A stretch of DNA of 34,469 nt from Cellvibrionales bacterium UBA1969 (GTDB lineage Bacteria; Pseudomonadota; Gammaproteobacteria; Pseudomonadales; UBA7434): contig DDDX01000004.1 of the NCBI GenBank assembly GCA_002339085.1, positions 1-34,469 on the forward strand, written 5' to 3'. Below are positions 15,752 to 24,910 of the stretch, in pieces. How positions within the stretch are numbered: the first letter of the stretch is position 1; each line of letters starts with the position of its first letter. The notes under the pieces are model-generated. The model was not told the origin of the DNA. It was given only the letters and a program-made list of their open reading frames with translations, and did not search any database. Position numbers and translations under genes: made by a program.

Positions 15752-17176
15752 ATGAGTAAAACAAATAATGTATGGATAGTGGATGATGATAAATCTATCC
15801 GCTGGGTGCTCGATCGTGCACTGACACGCTCAGGTATTGATGTTGTCGTTTTCACTAATGCTGAAGAGTTATTAGAAGCGCTCAGTCATTCAGTTCCCGA
15901 CACCATTATCAGTGATATTCGTATGCCTGGTATAGATGGGCTGGAAATGTTATCGACGATCATTGACAAACATCCAAAGCTGCCCGTTATTATTACAACA
16001 GCCCATTCCGATCTCGATAACGCAGTCTCATCATATCAAGGTGGCGCCTTTGAATACCTACCAAAACCGTTTGATATCGATGAAGCTGTTGCCATGACGC
16101 GGAGAGCACTTGCGCACGCAGAAGAAAATCAAACTTCTTCGGCGACTCAATACGAAGAAGAAAGCACAGAAATGATTGGTCAGGCACCTGCAATGCAGGA
16201 AGTCTTTCGAGCTATTGGCCGACTATCACAATCAAATATTAACGTGCTGATTAATGGAGAATCTGGGACAGGTAAAGAATTAGTTGCCAAAGCTTTACAT
16301 CGTCATAGCCCGCGTAAAGAGAATGCCTTCATAGCTTTAAATATGGCGGCGATACCAAAAGATTTAGTTGAATCGGAACTATTTGGCCACGAAAAAGGGG
16401 CTTTTACAGGCGCCTCACAGCAGAGAGTTGGCCGCTTCGAACAGGCTAGTGGTGGTACATTATTTCTCGACGAGATTGGCGACATGCCCGCCGATATTCA
16501 AACACGATTACTCAGAGTATTGGCAGACGGTGAGTTTTATCGCGTTGGTGGCCATACCCCTATAAAAGTTGATGTTCGCGTAATTGCGGCAACTCATCAG
16601 CACTTAGAAACCCTAGTTGAACAAAAACTTTTTCGAAATGACTTATTTCACCGCCTCAATGTTATTCGAATGCAGTTGCCTAAGTTAGCTGATCGAAGCG
16701 AAGATATTCCCCAGTTAGCCCGTTTCTTCCTTGATTTAAGTGCAAAAGATTTAGGTGTGGAAACCAAAGTATTAACCTCAGAAACAGAAGATTTATTTAC
16801 CACTTTGCCATGGCCTGGCAATGTTAGGCAGCTAGAAAATACCTGCCGCTGGTTAACAGTCATGGCTTCTGGCAATGAGGTAAAACCAGATGATCTTCCA
16901 CCGGAGCTATTAACTCCCGCAGAAGCACAAAGCTCAGAAACAACAACTAGCTGGGAAGACCAACTACGCAACTGGGCTAACCGTGAACTTAGTTCTGGTA
17001 AAGATAGAATTTTAGATTCAGCAACTCCGAGCTTTGAAAAAACGATGATAGAAATTGCTTTAAAACATAGTCATGGCCGTAAACGAGATGCCGCTATGTT
17101 GCTGGGCTGGGGGCGAAATACGCTGACGCGTAAAATGCAAGAGCTAGATATGAGTCGCTCACGATCATCTACCTAA
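15752..17176 (+). CDS. glnG: Nitrogen regulation response regulator NtrC
   Basis: A sigma-54 enhancer-binding activator of nitrogen-limitation genes. The 474 residues comprise a receiver domain (D11/D12, phospho-acceptor D55, K105), a central AAA+ domain with Walker A GESGTGKE (169-176), the sigma-54 contact loop GAFTGA (216-221) and Walker B LFLDE (D240/E241), and a C-terminal Fis-type helix-turn-helix (about 440-467, GRKRDAAMLLGWGRNTLTRK). An ideal AAGGAG precedes the ATG. It is cotranscribed with ntrB. Three likely target sites lie in this window, two upstream of GSII and one upstream of ntrB. Confidence 0.98.
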   Translation: MSKTNNVWIVDDDKSIRWVLDRALTRSGIDVVVFTNAEELLEALSHSVPDTIISDIRMPGIDGLEMLSTIIDKHPKLPVIITTAHSDLDNAVSSYQGGAFEYLPKPFDIDEAVAMTRRALAHAEENQTSSATQYEEESTEMIGQAPAMQEVFRAIGRLSQSNINVLINGESGTGKELVAKALHRHSPRKENAFIALNMAAIPKDLVESELFGHEKGAFTGASQQRVGRFEQASGGTLFLDEIGDMPADIQTRLLRVLADGEFYRVGGHTPIKVDVRVIAATHQHLETLVEQKLFRNDLFHRLNVIRMQLPKLADRSEDIPQLARFFLDLSAKDLGVETKVLTSETEDLFTTLPWPGNVRQLENTCRWLTVMASGNEVKPDDLPPELLTPAEAQSSETTTSWEDQLRNWANRELSSGKDRILDSATPSFEKTMIEIALKHSHGRKRDAAMLLGWGRNTLTRKMQELDMSRSRSST

Positions 17177-17262
17177 GCATTGAATCTAGTGAAAGGCTAT
17201 TGGTCAAGCGCAGATTGAATTATACTGGTATACTATTTTTTTAGTTCCCAGCGACTATCTTT

Positions 17263-17733
17263 ATGCCACTTAATGTTGTTTTATACGAACCAGAGATAGC
17301 CCCTAATACCGGAAATATTATTAGACTCTGTGCGAATACTGGCTGCGGACTACATTTAATAGAGCCGCTAGGTTTTGCTTGGGACGATAAGCGCTTACGA
17401 CGAGCGGGCTTAGATTACCAAGAGTGGGTCAACGTTAAACAGTGGCCTTGTTTCGAAAATTTTTATCAACACCTTAGTGAACCAAAAAGACTATTTGCCT
17501 TTACTACTAAAGGCAACAAGAGTCACCATCAAAATGCGTTTCAAGCAAATGATAGCTTACTGTTCGGGCCTGAAACCCGCGGATTACCTGCCTCGATTCT
17601 GGACAGCTTACATCAGCAACAAAAATTACGCTTACCAATGGTAGCCGGAAGTCGCAGCTTGAACCTGTCAAACAGTGTTGCGGTGGCAGTTTATGAGGCC
17701 TGGCGACAACTAGATTTTTCAGGCAGTTTGTAA
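17263..17733 (+). CDS. trmL: tRNA (cytidine/uridine-34-2'-O)-methyltransferase
   Basis: TrmL methylates the 2'-OH of the wobble nucleotide in tRNA-Leu isoacceptors. The 156-residue protein is a minimal SPOUT methyltransferase. Motif 1 is EIAPNTGNIIRLCANTG, motif 2 LLFGPETRGLP, and motif 3 LRLPMVAGSRSLNLSNSVAVAVYE, which builds the knotted SAM site. Size equals that of E. coli TrmL (157). It lies 86 bp after ntrC, the same neighbour order as in Pseudomonas. Confidence 0.96.
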   Translation: MPLNVVLYEPEIAPNTGNIIRLCANTGCGLHLIEPLGFAWDDKRLRRAGLDYQEWVNVKQWPCFENFYQHLSEPKRLFAFTTKGNKSHHQNAFQANDSLLFGPETRGLPASILDSLHQQQKLRLPMVAGSRSLNLSNSVAVAVYEAWRQLDFSGSL

Positions 17734-17808
17734 ATAGTCATTGTCATCATGGCCGACAAACGATCGAGAACAATACTCCGCCAAGTGTTAACCAGCAGGC
17801 AGGAATTT

Positions 17809-18960
17809 TTATTTCACCAGATTGATAACGGCATCATAAGCTGGTTTCTTTTCAAACTTGCGATCAATTAGCAATGGATAATCTGTACGGCCTAACATCG
17901 GCCGATAATCACGCCAGCTATTACCGTCCCAAACACCCCAAAAAGTGACCCTTTCGATATTATCACTGTATTGAAGGAGTAAAGAGAATACATCGCTGTA
18001 GCGCTTCGCCTGCTCAGCTAATATTTTTTGTGGGACGCCATCAGGATAAGGATTTAACTTCTTGTCCAACTTGAAGCGCTCTTCGACACTGGCACTACGA
18101 TGCTCCCACGCATTAGGCAATACGCTCACATCAAGCTCAGTAATGTGAAGTGGGACATCGGCCTGTTTTGTCTTTCTCAACACCCGCTCAATAGCAGTTA
18201 GTGAGGGCTCTTTTAAAAACAAATGGCCCTGATAACCCAGACCCGCAATCGGCACACCACGGGATTTTAAATCAGCAATTAACGCTAATGAAAAATCCAG
18301 CTTTACTTCCGTATCTAAGTTGTAATCATTGTAAAGTAATTTAGCGGATGGGTCGGCCTCGTGTGCTGTTCGGTAGGCAATCTCTATATATTCAGGCCCA
18401 ATAATCTCTAACCAAGGAGTCGATTTATAACTCGCTGTTTGATTCCTTTTACCTTCGCTGCGATCGACGGCCACAGCCTCATTGACCACATCCCAATAAT
18501 CGATCCGCCCCCGATAACGGCTAACGACGGTTCGAATATGCATTTTTAATCGTTCGATTAATACCTCTCGACTGACTTGGCCACCTTTATCATCGAGAAA
18601 AAACCAAGCGGGGGTCTGATTTTTCCATACTAAGGTATGACCCACAACGACAAGATTATTCGCTTCAGCGAACTCAATCATTTCATCGCTTTCAGCAAAA
18701 GTAAAAACACCCTCTTCCGGCTGAATAAACATAGGTTTCATGCAGTTTTCAGGCGTAACAGCATTGAACTCTGCCGCAGTGATACCTTTTTCTTTAACGA
18801 TATAGCGGTTGCGTGAGTCATTGCCAAGCTTATAGCCGTGCCATATCGTACCCATTAAAAAGTGATCTTTGTAAGCCTCTTTTAATGTCTCTGCATTAAC
18901 AAAAAAAGGCAATATAAAACTGCAGATAACAATAGCATTTGTCATTAACTTCATGTTCAA
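17809..18960 (-). CDS. Secreted GH10 endo-1,4-beta-xylanase
   Basis: Hydrolyses internal beta-1,4 linkages of xylan with retention of configuration. The 383-residue protein has a signal peptide (cleavage probably after VNA, residue 23) and a single GH10 barrel. The acid/base is E161 in WDVVNEAV and the nucleophile is E275 in ITELDVS. GHTLVWKNQTPAWF and FWGVWDGNSWR are further GH10 signatures. There is no carbohydrate-binding module or linker, so it may be periplasmic or act on short xylo-oligosaccharides. No xylose or TonB-dependent uptake genes are adjacent. It sits alone between trmL and secB, 22 bp downstream of the secB stop on the same strand. Confidence 0.95.
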   Translation of the reverse strand: MNMKLMTNAIVICSFILPFFVNAETLKEAYKDHFLMGTIWHGYKLGNDSRNRYIVKEKGITAAEFNAVTPENCMKPMFIQPEEGVFTFAESDEMIEFAEANNLVVVGHTLVWKNQTPAWFFLDDKGGQVSREVLIERLKMHIRTVVSRYRGRIDYWDVVNEAVAVDRSEGKRNQTASYKSTPWLEIIGPEYIEIAYRTAHEADPSAKLLYNDYNLDTEVKLDFSLALIADLKSRGVPIAGLGYQGHLFLKEPSLTAIERVLRKTKQADVPLHITELDVSVLPNAWEHRSASVEERFKLDKKLNPYPDGVPQKILAEQAKRYSDVFSLLLQYSDNIERVTFWGVWDGNSWRDYRPMLGRTDYPLLIDRKFEKKPAYDAVINLVK

Positions 18961-18982
18961 TAACTTAACCTTTAGTGAAATA

Positions 18983-19456
18983 CTAGTTCAGCGACTGGCC
19001 ACTCTGATCAGCGCTGGCTTGCGACTGCCTGAAAATAGCATCGAAATCGATCGGCGCAATTGACAGCGGCGGAAATCCACCCTTTACAACTATAGAATCA
19101 ACTGCTTCTCTGGCGTAGGGGAACAAAAAATTAGGGCAAACCGCACCTAATACATGAGCCATTTGCTCTTCAGGAAAACCATTGATAGCGAAGATACCCG
19201 CCTGTTGTAATTCGACGATATAAGCGGTGTCCTCTTCTACTTTAGCAGTGATCGTCAAGGTCAATACGATTTCATGGACACCATCCGCAATCGAATTACC
19301 CCGTGTGTTAACATCCATTTTCACTTTTGGTTGAAAAGCTTGAGTGAAAACTTTAACCCCCATAGGTGTTTCAAATGATAGGTCTTTAATAAAAGTTCTT
19401 TGAATTGCAAACTGTGGGCCAGATGGCTGTTCTTTTGCTGCGATATTCTCTTCCAT
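18983..19456 (-). CDS. secB: Protein-export chaperone SecB
   Basis: A tetrameric cytosolic chaperone that keeps preproteins unfolded and delivers them to SecA. QFAIQRTFIKDLSFETP near the N-terminus and CPNFLFPYAREAVDSIVVKG in the last third are diagnostic. I set the start at the ATG with AAGAGG six bases upstream (157 residues); a GTG two codons earlier is also open. It is the last housekeeping gene of the rhodanese-grxC-secB operon, 90 bp after grxC. gpsA, which follows in enterobacteria, is replaced here by the xylanase. Confidence 0.97.
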   Translation of the reverse strand: MEENIAAKEQPSGPQFAIQRTFIKDLSFETPMGVKVFTQAFQPKVKMDVNTRGNSIADGVHEIVLTLTITAKVEEDTAYIVELQQAGIFAINGFPEEQMAHVLGAVCPNFLFPYAREAVDSIVVKGGFPPLSIAPIDFDAIFRQSQASADQSGQSLN

Positions 19457-19546
19457 AATCACCTCTTAATTTCTATAGTGAGACTTGCATAAAGGTATTG
19501 AGCGCTGCGCACAAGCAACCGCTTAAGTAGTCATTGTTTAAACCTG

Positions 19547-19798
19547 CTAGTCATCAAGCATAGCATCTAAGCGGCCGCTTCGATCGCATTCCACTAAGTC
19601 AGTATAGCCGCCAACATGAGAACCGCTAACCCATATTTGTGGTACGGTATATTGGCCACTCAACCGCTCCATTTCAGCACGCAAATTAGGATTATTATCA
19701 ACTTTTATTTCATCAAAAGGCAGTGCTTTACTGCTTAATAGCTGTTTTGCAGCCGTACAAAAAGGGCAAATTTGGGTGGTATATATCTGGATTTTCAT
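19547..19798 (-). CDS. grxC: Glutaredoxin 3
   Basis: A dithiol glutaredoxin that reduces disulfides and protein-glutathione mixed disulfides using glutathione. The 83-residue protein has the CPFC active site (C11, C14), the cis-proline TVPQIWV segment and the glutathione-binding GGYTDL. Size matches E. coli GrxC. It is cotranscribed with secB and the upstream rhodanese (44-bp gap), the yibN-grxC-secB order of gammaproteobacteria. Confidence 0.96.
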   Translation of the reverse strand: MKIQIYTTQICPFCTAAKQLLSSKALPFDEIKVDNNPNLRAEMERLSGQYTVPQIWVSGSHVGGYTDLVECDRSGRLDAMLDD

Positions 19799-19842
19799 GA
19801 CGTCTTTAAGCTCTTAATGAACACCAAGAGTAACCGAGAGAA

Positions 19843-20271
19843 TTATTGGATCAGCGGCATCTGCGATGCCCTCCACTCCATAATACCGCCACTTAAGCGA
19901 TAAATCTTAGGGCCCGACTCACGCTGTAACCGCTTAGCTGCAAATGTCGATTGTTGCCCGAGCTTGCAAACAAAGATAATAGGTTTATCTTTGTATTGCT
20001 GAAATAGCCCATCTTTATCTGAATTGTATTGGCTTTGCCATTGATTAAAGGGTAAGTTTATCGCGTTAACAATATGGCCAGCATCGAACTCTGCTTTATC
20101 CCGTAAATCGATAATAATCGCATCTTCCCGATTAACGACGTTAGTCAACGCCTGACTGCTTAAGCTGGGCCCTGCGCGACGATTTTCTAACCAAACTAAA
20201 GCAACGATAGCGGCTGAAAGGAAGCTAACCAATAACCATTGCTCAGAAATAAAAATAAGAAACTTTTGCAT
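19843..20271 (-). CDS. yibN: Membrane-anchored rhodanese-like protein (YibN)
   Basis: A 142-residue protein with one N-terminal transmembrane segment (about 9-28) and a cytoplasmic or periplasmic rhodanese domain. The active-site loop VCKLGQQS contains C102, so persulfide chemistry is possible. IIIDLRDKAEFDAGHIVNAINLP is the rhodanese entry signature. It is the first gene of the rhodanese-grxC-secB operon. E. coli YibN has been linked to the Sec/YidC machinery, which would fit secB as neighbour, but no function follows from this sequence alone. Confidence 0.9.
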   Translation of the reverse strand: MQKFLIFISEQWLLVSFLSAAIVALVWLENRRAGPSLSSQALTNVVNREDAIIIDLRDKAEFDAGHIVNAINLPFNQWQSQYNSDKDGLFQQYKDKPIIFVCKLGQQSTFAAKRLQRESGPKIYRLSGGIMEWRASQMPLIQ

Positions 20272-20516
20272 AACGACTCATTTACACTTAAAGTGGATTA
20301 TAGGAGTCAATTATACACTGCAAAAGTCACTTAGCCACTACCTATAAGGCTAGCATTGAGTGAAATTTTTAGGTCATAGCTAAATTCATACGTAAACAGT
20401 CGATATTATTGTTTTAGTTGTTCCTATGCCCAAGAAATGTCAAGGCTTAACCTCTATAACTAATGTGCTCGACTTTGAATTGGTGAACGATATCCGGTAA
20501 CAACAACCATGCACTC
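20272..20516. other. yibN/envC intergenic region
   Basis: This 245-bp divergent spacer holds the yibN promoter and presumably one for envC. gpmI (cofactor-independent phosphoglycerate mutase) normally lies at this place in gammaproteobacteria. No gpmI fragment was recognised in any frame. Confidence 0.5.
20297..20325 (-). promoter_or_regulatory. Sigma-70-type promoter of yibN-grxC-secB
   Basis: On the minus strand TTTTGC (20320-20325) and TATAAT (20297-20302) are separated by 17 bp. Transcription would start near 20290, about 20 bp before the yibN ATG. The -10 is consensus and the -35 is weak. Confidence 0.45.
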
Positions 20517-21719
20517 ATGAATATTCAAAAACTTTTCAGATTTTACCCAATTAGCTTAATAGCCACCTTTTTGTGTGTGACCCTTTTGAGCCACAACGCC
20601 AACAGCGAGCCGCTCAGTGAGCGTGATCTCGCTAGTCAGCAAGCGGATCTTGATCAACTTATTAGCCAACTAAAGGAAATGCAGCTGGCGCTAAAAAAAG
20701 ATATTAAAAAACGTAGCTTGGTTGAGTCTCAATTAAGTAACACAGAACTTAAAATTGGTGTCTTAGCCGCCGAACTTCAAGTATTAAAAAAACAAGCTGC
20801 CGCAATGGCGGCTAAACTTGTCGAACTTCAACAACAGCAATCTTTATTAGATCAAAAAACAAAAAAACAGTATGCGTTGCTCGCTGCGCATATTAAACAA
20901 GCCTATTTACTCAATGAAAAAAATCAGTTAAAGATTTTACTCAATCAAACAAACCCTGAAGATATTGATCGACAAATGAATTATCTTAAGTTTGTCAATC
21001 AAGCTAGGCAGCAACAACTCCAAAATTATCGTGCATTAGTTAAAAAAAATAATAAACTTACAAAATCCATTTATCTAAATCAGCAAGCAATTGATCAAAA
21101 AGAAGCGGTTATTGTAGGGCAGACAGACAGATTAAAACGTTTGCAGCTAGAAAGACAGCAACAGCTTTTAAAGCTACAGTCAGCAATTAAAAATAAGCAG
21201 TCTGCTGTCTTAGCGCTAGAGCGCGACAGCAAGGCAATGAAAAAATTATTATCTACTGTTGCAAAGCTTACCAAGAAAAACCAAAAAGCTGCCATTAAGC
21301 CAACTACTGTTGATAATCAGGGGTTTTCTCAGGCTAAAGGCTCTTTACCTTGGCCTATAAAGGGTAAGCCTATCGCGTTCTTTGGCGATAAGCGCGCCGA
21401 CTCAGGTATTACATGGGAAGGAATAACTCTAACCGCCAATATAGGTGAACCCATTCAGGCTGTTTTCTCCGGCCGCGTTGTTTTTTCTGATTGGTTTCAA
21501 GGTCAGGGGTTACTACTGATCATTGACCACGGACAAGGTTATTTAAGTTTATACAGTCACAATCAAAGCTTGCTTAAAAATACTGGCGCTATGGTTGTTG
21601 GTGGTGAGACCATTGCCACCGTTGGCAATAGTGGCGGCCAACTAAAAAGCGGACTTTACTTCGAAATCCGCCATAACGGCGAACCGCAAAACCCTGAACA
21701 TTGGTGTATAACGCGGTAG
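20517..21719 (+). CDS. envC: Murein hydrolase activator EnvC
   Basis: EnvC is recruited by FtsEX and activates amidases AmiA/AmiB during septal peptidoglycan splitting. The 400-residue protein has a signal peptide (to about residue 30), a long coiled coil rich in K, Q, L and A (about 35-260), and a C-terminal LytM/M23 domain (about 280-397). The LytM zinc ligands are degenerate: HxxxD is replaced by GITWEG, and the final HxH reads GLYFEIR, so it should not itself be a hydrolase, as known for EnvC. It is followed by ctpA and yibQ on the same strand. Confidence 0.93.
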   Translation: MNIQKLFRFYPISLIATFLCVTLLSHNANSEPLSERDLASQQADLDQLISQLKEMQLALKKDIKKRSLVESQLSNTELKIGVLAAELQVLKKQAAAMAAKLVELQQQQSLLDQKTKKQYALLAAHIKQAYLLNEKNQLKILLNQTNPEDIDRQMNYLKFVNQARQQQLQNYRALVKKNNKLTKSIYLNQQAIDQKEAVIVGQTDRLKRLQLERQQQLLKLQSAIKNKQSAVLALERDSKAMKKLLSTVAKLTKKNQKAAIKPTTVDNQGFSQAKGSLPWPIKGKPIAFFGDKRADSGITWEGITLTANIGEPIQAVFSGRVVFSDWFQGQGLLLIIDHGQGYLSLYSHNQSLLKNTGAMVVGGETIATVGNSGGQLKSGLYFEIRHNGEPQNPEHWCITR

Positions 21720-21852
21720 GAACTACCGTGGTCAATCTAAATGGCAAATAACCTTAGAAAATTAGCAAATGCTGTCGTTACTGGTTATTATATTCACTAA
21801 AATTCGCACGATATATAAGCTGCAGATTAGATCGACCAAAAAGGAAGAAATT

Positions 21853-23205
21853 GTGCCTAACGCTCATTTAATACATGCCTCATTATACTGTTTGTTTATC
21901 GTAACGCTGTTGACGCTAAGTTTATTTGCTGCCGCCAATGAAATGGAGGCTCCATCAAGCAACCACGATGCTGCGATGATGAAACGTGACGGTCCAGTAA
22001 AAGGGAAATTGGCGCTCGATGATCTTCGTGCATTTGTGAAAGCCTTCAATCATATCCGCAGCGCTTATGTTGAAGAGGTTGACGATGCTACTTTACTAAA
22101 AAATGCCGTTAAGGGCATGTTATCCGAACTTGATCCTCATTCAAATTTTCTAGAACCTGATCATTTTAAAGATTTACAAGAAACTTCTACTGGTGAGTTT
22201 GGTGGGCTAGGACTAGAGGTGGGCATTGAAGATAACTTTATAAAAGTTATCTCTCCGATTGACGATACACCCGCTCAAAAAGCTGGCATCAAAACCGGTG
22301 ACCTCATTATTAGTATCGATGACCAACCAATCAAAGGTCTTGACCTTGGCGAAGCAGTAAAAAAAATGCGCGGTCCACAAGGTAGTGAAATCACTTTAAG
22401 TATTATTCGAAAAGGCGTATCACAGCCTATCGAATTTACTTTGATACGGGATATTATTTCGGTGATTTCTGTTCGCAGTGAAATCTTAAACGACAATTAT
22501 CTTTATATTCGAATAGCACAATTCCAAGGCAATACAGGCATTGACCTAAAAAAAATACTTGCTAACACGGAAAAAAAACAAGCCATTAAAGGCGCTGTTC
22601 TTGACTTGCGCAACAATCCTGGCGGCATCCTTCAAGCAGCTGTTGAGGTGGCGGATGCTTTCATTAAGCAAGGATTAATTGTTTACACTGAAGGTCGCAT
22701 TAAACATTCAGCAATGTCATACGACGCTAACAAGGATCAAGCCAGTTATGACTATCCTTTAATAGTTTTGATCAATGGCGGTTCTGCGTCGGCCTCCGAA
22801 ATTGTGGCTGGTGCTTTACAAGACCATCAGCGAGCGTTAATTCTTGGCACTACTAGCTTCGGTAAAGGCTCGGTTCAAACGGTCATACCTCTTTCTGAAA
22901 AGCATGGTATTAAACTGACTACTGCTCGCTACTTCACTCCGAAAGGACGTTCTATTCAGGCGCAAGGCATTGAGCCTGATATCGTGGTCGAGCCAGCAAC
23001 TATCACTAAAATCGACACGGGGAAAAAATATACTGAAGCAAGCTTACAGGGTCATTTAACTAATGGTAAATTTGAGGACGATCAGTATAATTCCAATGAA
23101 TCAGATATTAATTCTGATGATCAAGCGCGATTAGCCAGCGACAATCAGTTATATGAAGCCTTAAATATTTTAAAGGGATTGCATATTTTAAGTCTAGATG
23201 ATTAG
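21853..23205 (+). CDS. ctpA: C-terminal processing peptidase, S41 family
   Basis: A periplasmic serine protease with Ser/Lys dyad that trims the C-termini of envelope proteins. I take the GTG at 21853, preceded by AAGGA and followed directly by a signal peptide ending near SLFAAA; an ATG at 21769 is open but lacks a ribosome site and adds a charged leader. Numbered from 21853, the PDZ domain is about 112-190 (GGLGLEVG), followed by DLRNNPGG (251-258), INGGSASASE (catalytic S313) and SFGKGSVQT (K338). In pseudomonads CtpA works with an LbcA partner on peptidoglycan hydrolases; its position beside envC fits cell-wall remodelling. Confidence 0.95.
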   Translation: MPNAHLIHASLYCLFIVTLLTLSLFAAANEMEAPSSNHDAAMMKRDGPVKGKLALDDLRAFVKAFNHIRSAYVEEVDDATLLKNAVKGMLSELDPHSNFLEPDHFKDLQETSTGEFGGLGLEVGIEDNFIKVISPIDDTPAQKAGIKTGDLIISIDDQPIKGLDLGEAVKKMRGPQGSEITLSIIRKGVSQPIEFTLIRDIISVISVRSEILNDNYLYIRIAQFQGNTGIDLKKILANTEKKQAIKGAVLDLRNNPGGILQAAVEVADAFIKQGLIVYTEGRIKHSAMSYDANKDQASYDYPLIVLINGGSASASEIVAGALQDHQRALILGTTSFGKGSVQTVIPLSEKHGIKLTTARYFTPKGRSIQAQGIEPDIVVEPATITKIDTGKKYTEASLQGHLTNGKFEDDQYNSNESDINSDDQARLASDNQLYEALNILKGLHILSLDD

Positions 23206-23231
23206 CTAACTTGGTCGACTCTATTAACTAT

Positions 23232-24104
23232 ATGTGTCACTATTTAAAACGTATTGCCTGCCTATGTATTGTTACTAGCTGCTTGCCGGCATTTAGCCAG
23301 CCGTCGTCATCTCTAGTTATTATCATAGACGACTTAGGCAACAACTTAAGTTTAGGTCAGCGTGCAATCAATCTGCCTGGCGCTTTAACCTATGGGATTT
23401 TGCCTTCAACACCTCAGGCAGAAAATCTTGCTGCTGCGGTGCTAAAAAGCGGTAATGATAAAGAAGTAATTATTCATATGCCGATGGAGTCGGTTTACTC
23501 ACAAGTTGATAAAACTAACGCCATAAGTGCAAATAAAAAAAAATTCTCAGCGCCTAACAAAACTCAAACTTTAGCTTCACATCAAAAGCAGAAAATATTT
23601 GTAAAAAATCTGCATACAGCGTTACAACAATTCCCGTCAGCGCGAGGGCTTAATAACCATCAAGGCAGTCACTTAACAGCACTAATTGATCAGATGAATT
23701 GGCTGATGGGTGAATTAAAAGAAACCGACTTATATTTTATCGACAGCAAAACAACAGGCAATAGCGTGGCTAGAAAAGCGGCGGCAACTCACGGTATCCC
23801 TTACCTTGTTAGAGATGTTTTTTTAGATCACGACCCAAGCCCTGAAGCTATTGATAGGCAGTATCGCCGCGCACTAAAAATAGCCTACAAAAAAGGCTAC
23901 GCGGTTATCATCGCACACCCTAACCGCAGTACATTAGATTACTTAGAGCAACAAATACCTTTATTGGCAGAAAAAAATGTCGTCATTGTAAGTGGCAGTG
24001 AAGCTATTCGGCAACAACGCCAAGAGATCATCGAGCGGACAAAAGAAACCTTACTGTCTAATGCCGAAAGACAGGCAGATCCTGGCCCGTTAGGTATTCA
24101 CTAG
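23232..24104 (+). CDS. yibQ: Divergent polysaccharide deacetylase family protein (YibQ)
   Basis: A 290-residue exported protein of the YibQ (DUF610) branch of the polysaccharide-deacetylase fold. Conserved segments are IIIDDLGNN near the start of the mature protein, HMPMES, NNHQGSHLT, YFIDSKTTGNSVA and AHPNRSTLD. The DD and H motifs suggest a metal-dependent hydrolase site, but activity is unproven in the family. The signal peptide (CLCIVTSCLPAFS) fits the ATG at 23232; a TTG at 23211 would extend it by seven residues. It lies 26 bp after ctpA and ends 6 bp from the convergent hisF stop. Confidence 0.9.
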   Translation: MCHYLKRIACLCIVTSCLPAFSQPSSSLVIIIDDLGNNLSLGQRAINLPGALTYGILPSTPQAENLAAAVLKSGNDKEVIIHMPMESVYSQVDKTNAISANKKKFSAPNKTQTLASHQKQKIFVKNLHTALQQFPSARGLNNHQGSHLTALIDQMNWLMGELKETDLYFIDSKTTGNSVARKAAATHGIPYLVRDVFLDHDPSPEAIDRQYRRALKIAYKKGYAVIIAHPNRSTLDYLEQQIPLLAEKNVVIVSGSEAIRQQRQEIIERTKETLLSNAERQADPGPLGIH

Positions 24105-24110
24105 CGCTAT

Positions 24111-24890
24111 TTATAATCGCATTTCTATGCCGTGATCTGCCATGTACTGCTTAGCATCGCCAATAGTGTATTCGCCAAAGTGAAATATGCTGGCAGCTAA
24201 TACCGCATCTGCATGGCCTTCAACTACACCGTCGACAAGGTGCTGTAAATTGCCGACTCCACCAGATGCAATCACTGGCACATTGACGGCATCCGTTATT
24301 GCTCGCGTCAAACCTAAATCAAAGCCATTTTTTACGCCATCTTGATCCATGCTGGTCAATAAAATTTCACCCGCGCCATAGTCTGTCATTTTTACCGCCC
24401 AATCAACCGCATCGATACCGGTTGGTTTCCTTCCGCCATGAGTAAAAATCTCCCATCGCGGTGATTGCGTGTCAGCTGCCGTAGTAACCTGCTTCGCATC
24501 AATGGCCACGACAATGCACTGCGAACCAAACCTATTGGAAGCCTTTCTAACTAAGTCAGGATTGTGTATAGCCGCGGTATTAATGCCAACCTTGTCAGCA
24601 CCTGCATTCAACATGCGGCGAATATCTTGGCACTCTCGTATACCCCCACCAACCGTCAGCGGGATAAAAACTTCGCTCGCTATTTTTTCGACGGTTTTCA
24701 CAGTGGTATCCCGTGCTTCATGACTGGCAGTAATATCTAAAAAAGTTATTTCATCCGCGCCTTGCTCATTATAACGGCGCGCAACCTCAACAGGATTTCC
24801 AGCATCGCGAATATCAATAAACTGAACGCCTTTAACAACGCGGCCATTATCAACATCTAAACACGGTATAATTCGTTTCGCTAAGCCCAT
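24111..24890 (-). CDS. hisF: Imidazole glycerol phosphate synthase subunit HisF
   Basis: The cyclase half of IGP synthase: uses ammonia made by HisH to convert PRFAR to imidazole glycerol phosphate and AICAR. The TIM-barrel catalytic aspartates are D12 (IPCLDVDNGR) and D131 (VVAIDAKQ). Phosphate-binding loops LTVGGGIR and VIASGGVGN are present. I use the ATG at 24890 (259 residues), giving the usual GLAKRIIPCLD N-terminus; a GTG two codons upstream is also open. It is the last gene of hisB-hisH-hisA-hisF, 20 bp after hisA. Confidence 0.97.
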   Translation of the reverse strand: MGLAKRIIPCLDVDNGRVVKGVQFIDIRDAGNPVEVARRYNEQGADEITFLDITASHEARDTTVKTVEKIASEVFIPLTVGGGIRECQDIRRMLNAGADKVGINTAAIHNPDLVRKASNRFGSQCIVVAIDAKQVTTAADTQSPRWEIFTHGGRKPTGIDAVDWAVKMTDYGAGEILLTSMDQDGVKNGFDLGLTRAITDAVNVPVIASGGVGNLQHLVDGVVEGHADAVLAASIFHFGEYTIGDAKQYMADHGIEMRL

Positions 24891-24910
24891 CAGCACATCT
24901 CTAAAAGGTT

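Noticed and set aside
16648..16971. 107-residue minus-strand ORF
   Set aside because: Antisense to the ntrC AAA+ and linker region with no family features.
21769..21852. Upstream ATG start for ctpA
   Set aside because: No ribosome site and a charged leader ahead of the signal peptide; the GTG at 21853 has AAGGA in place.
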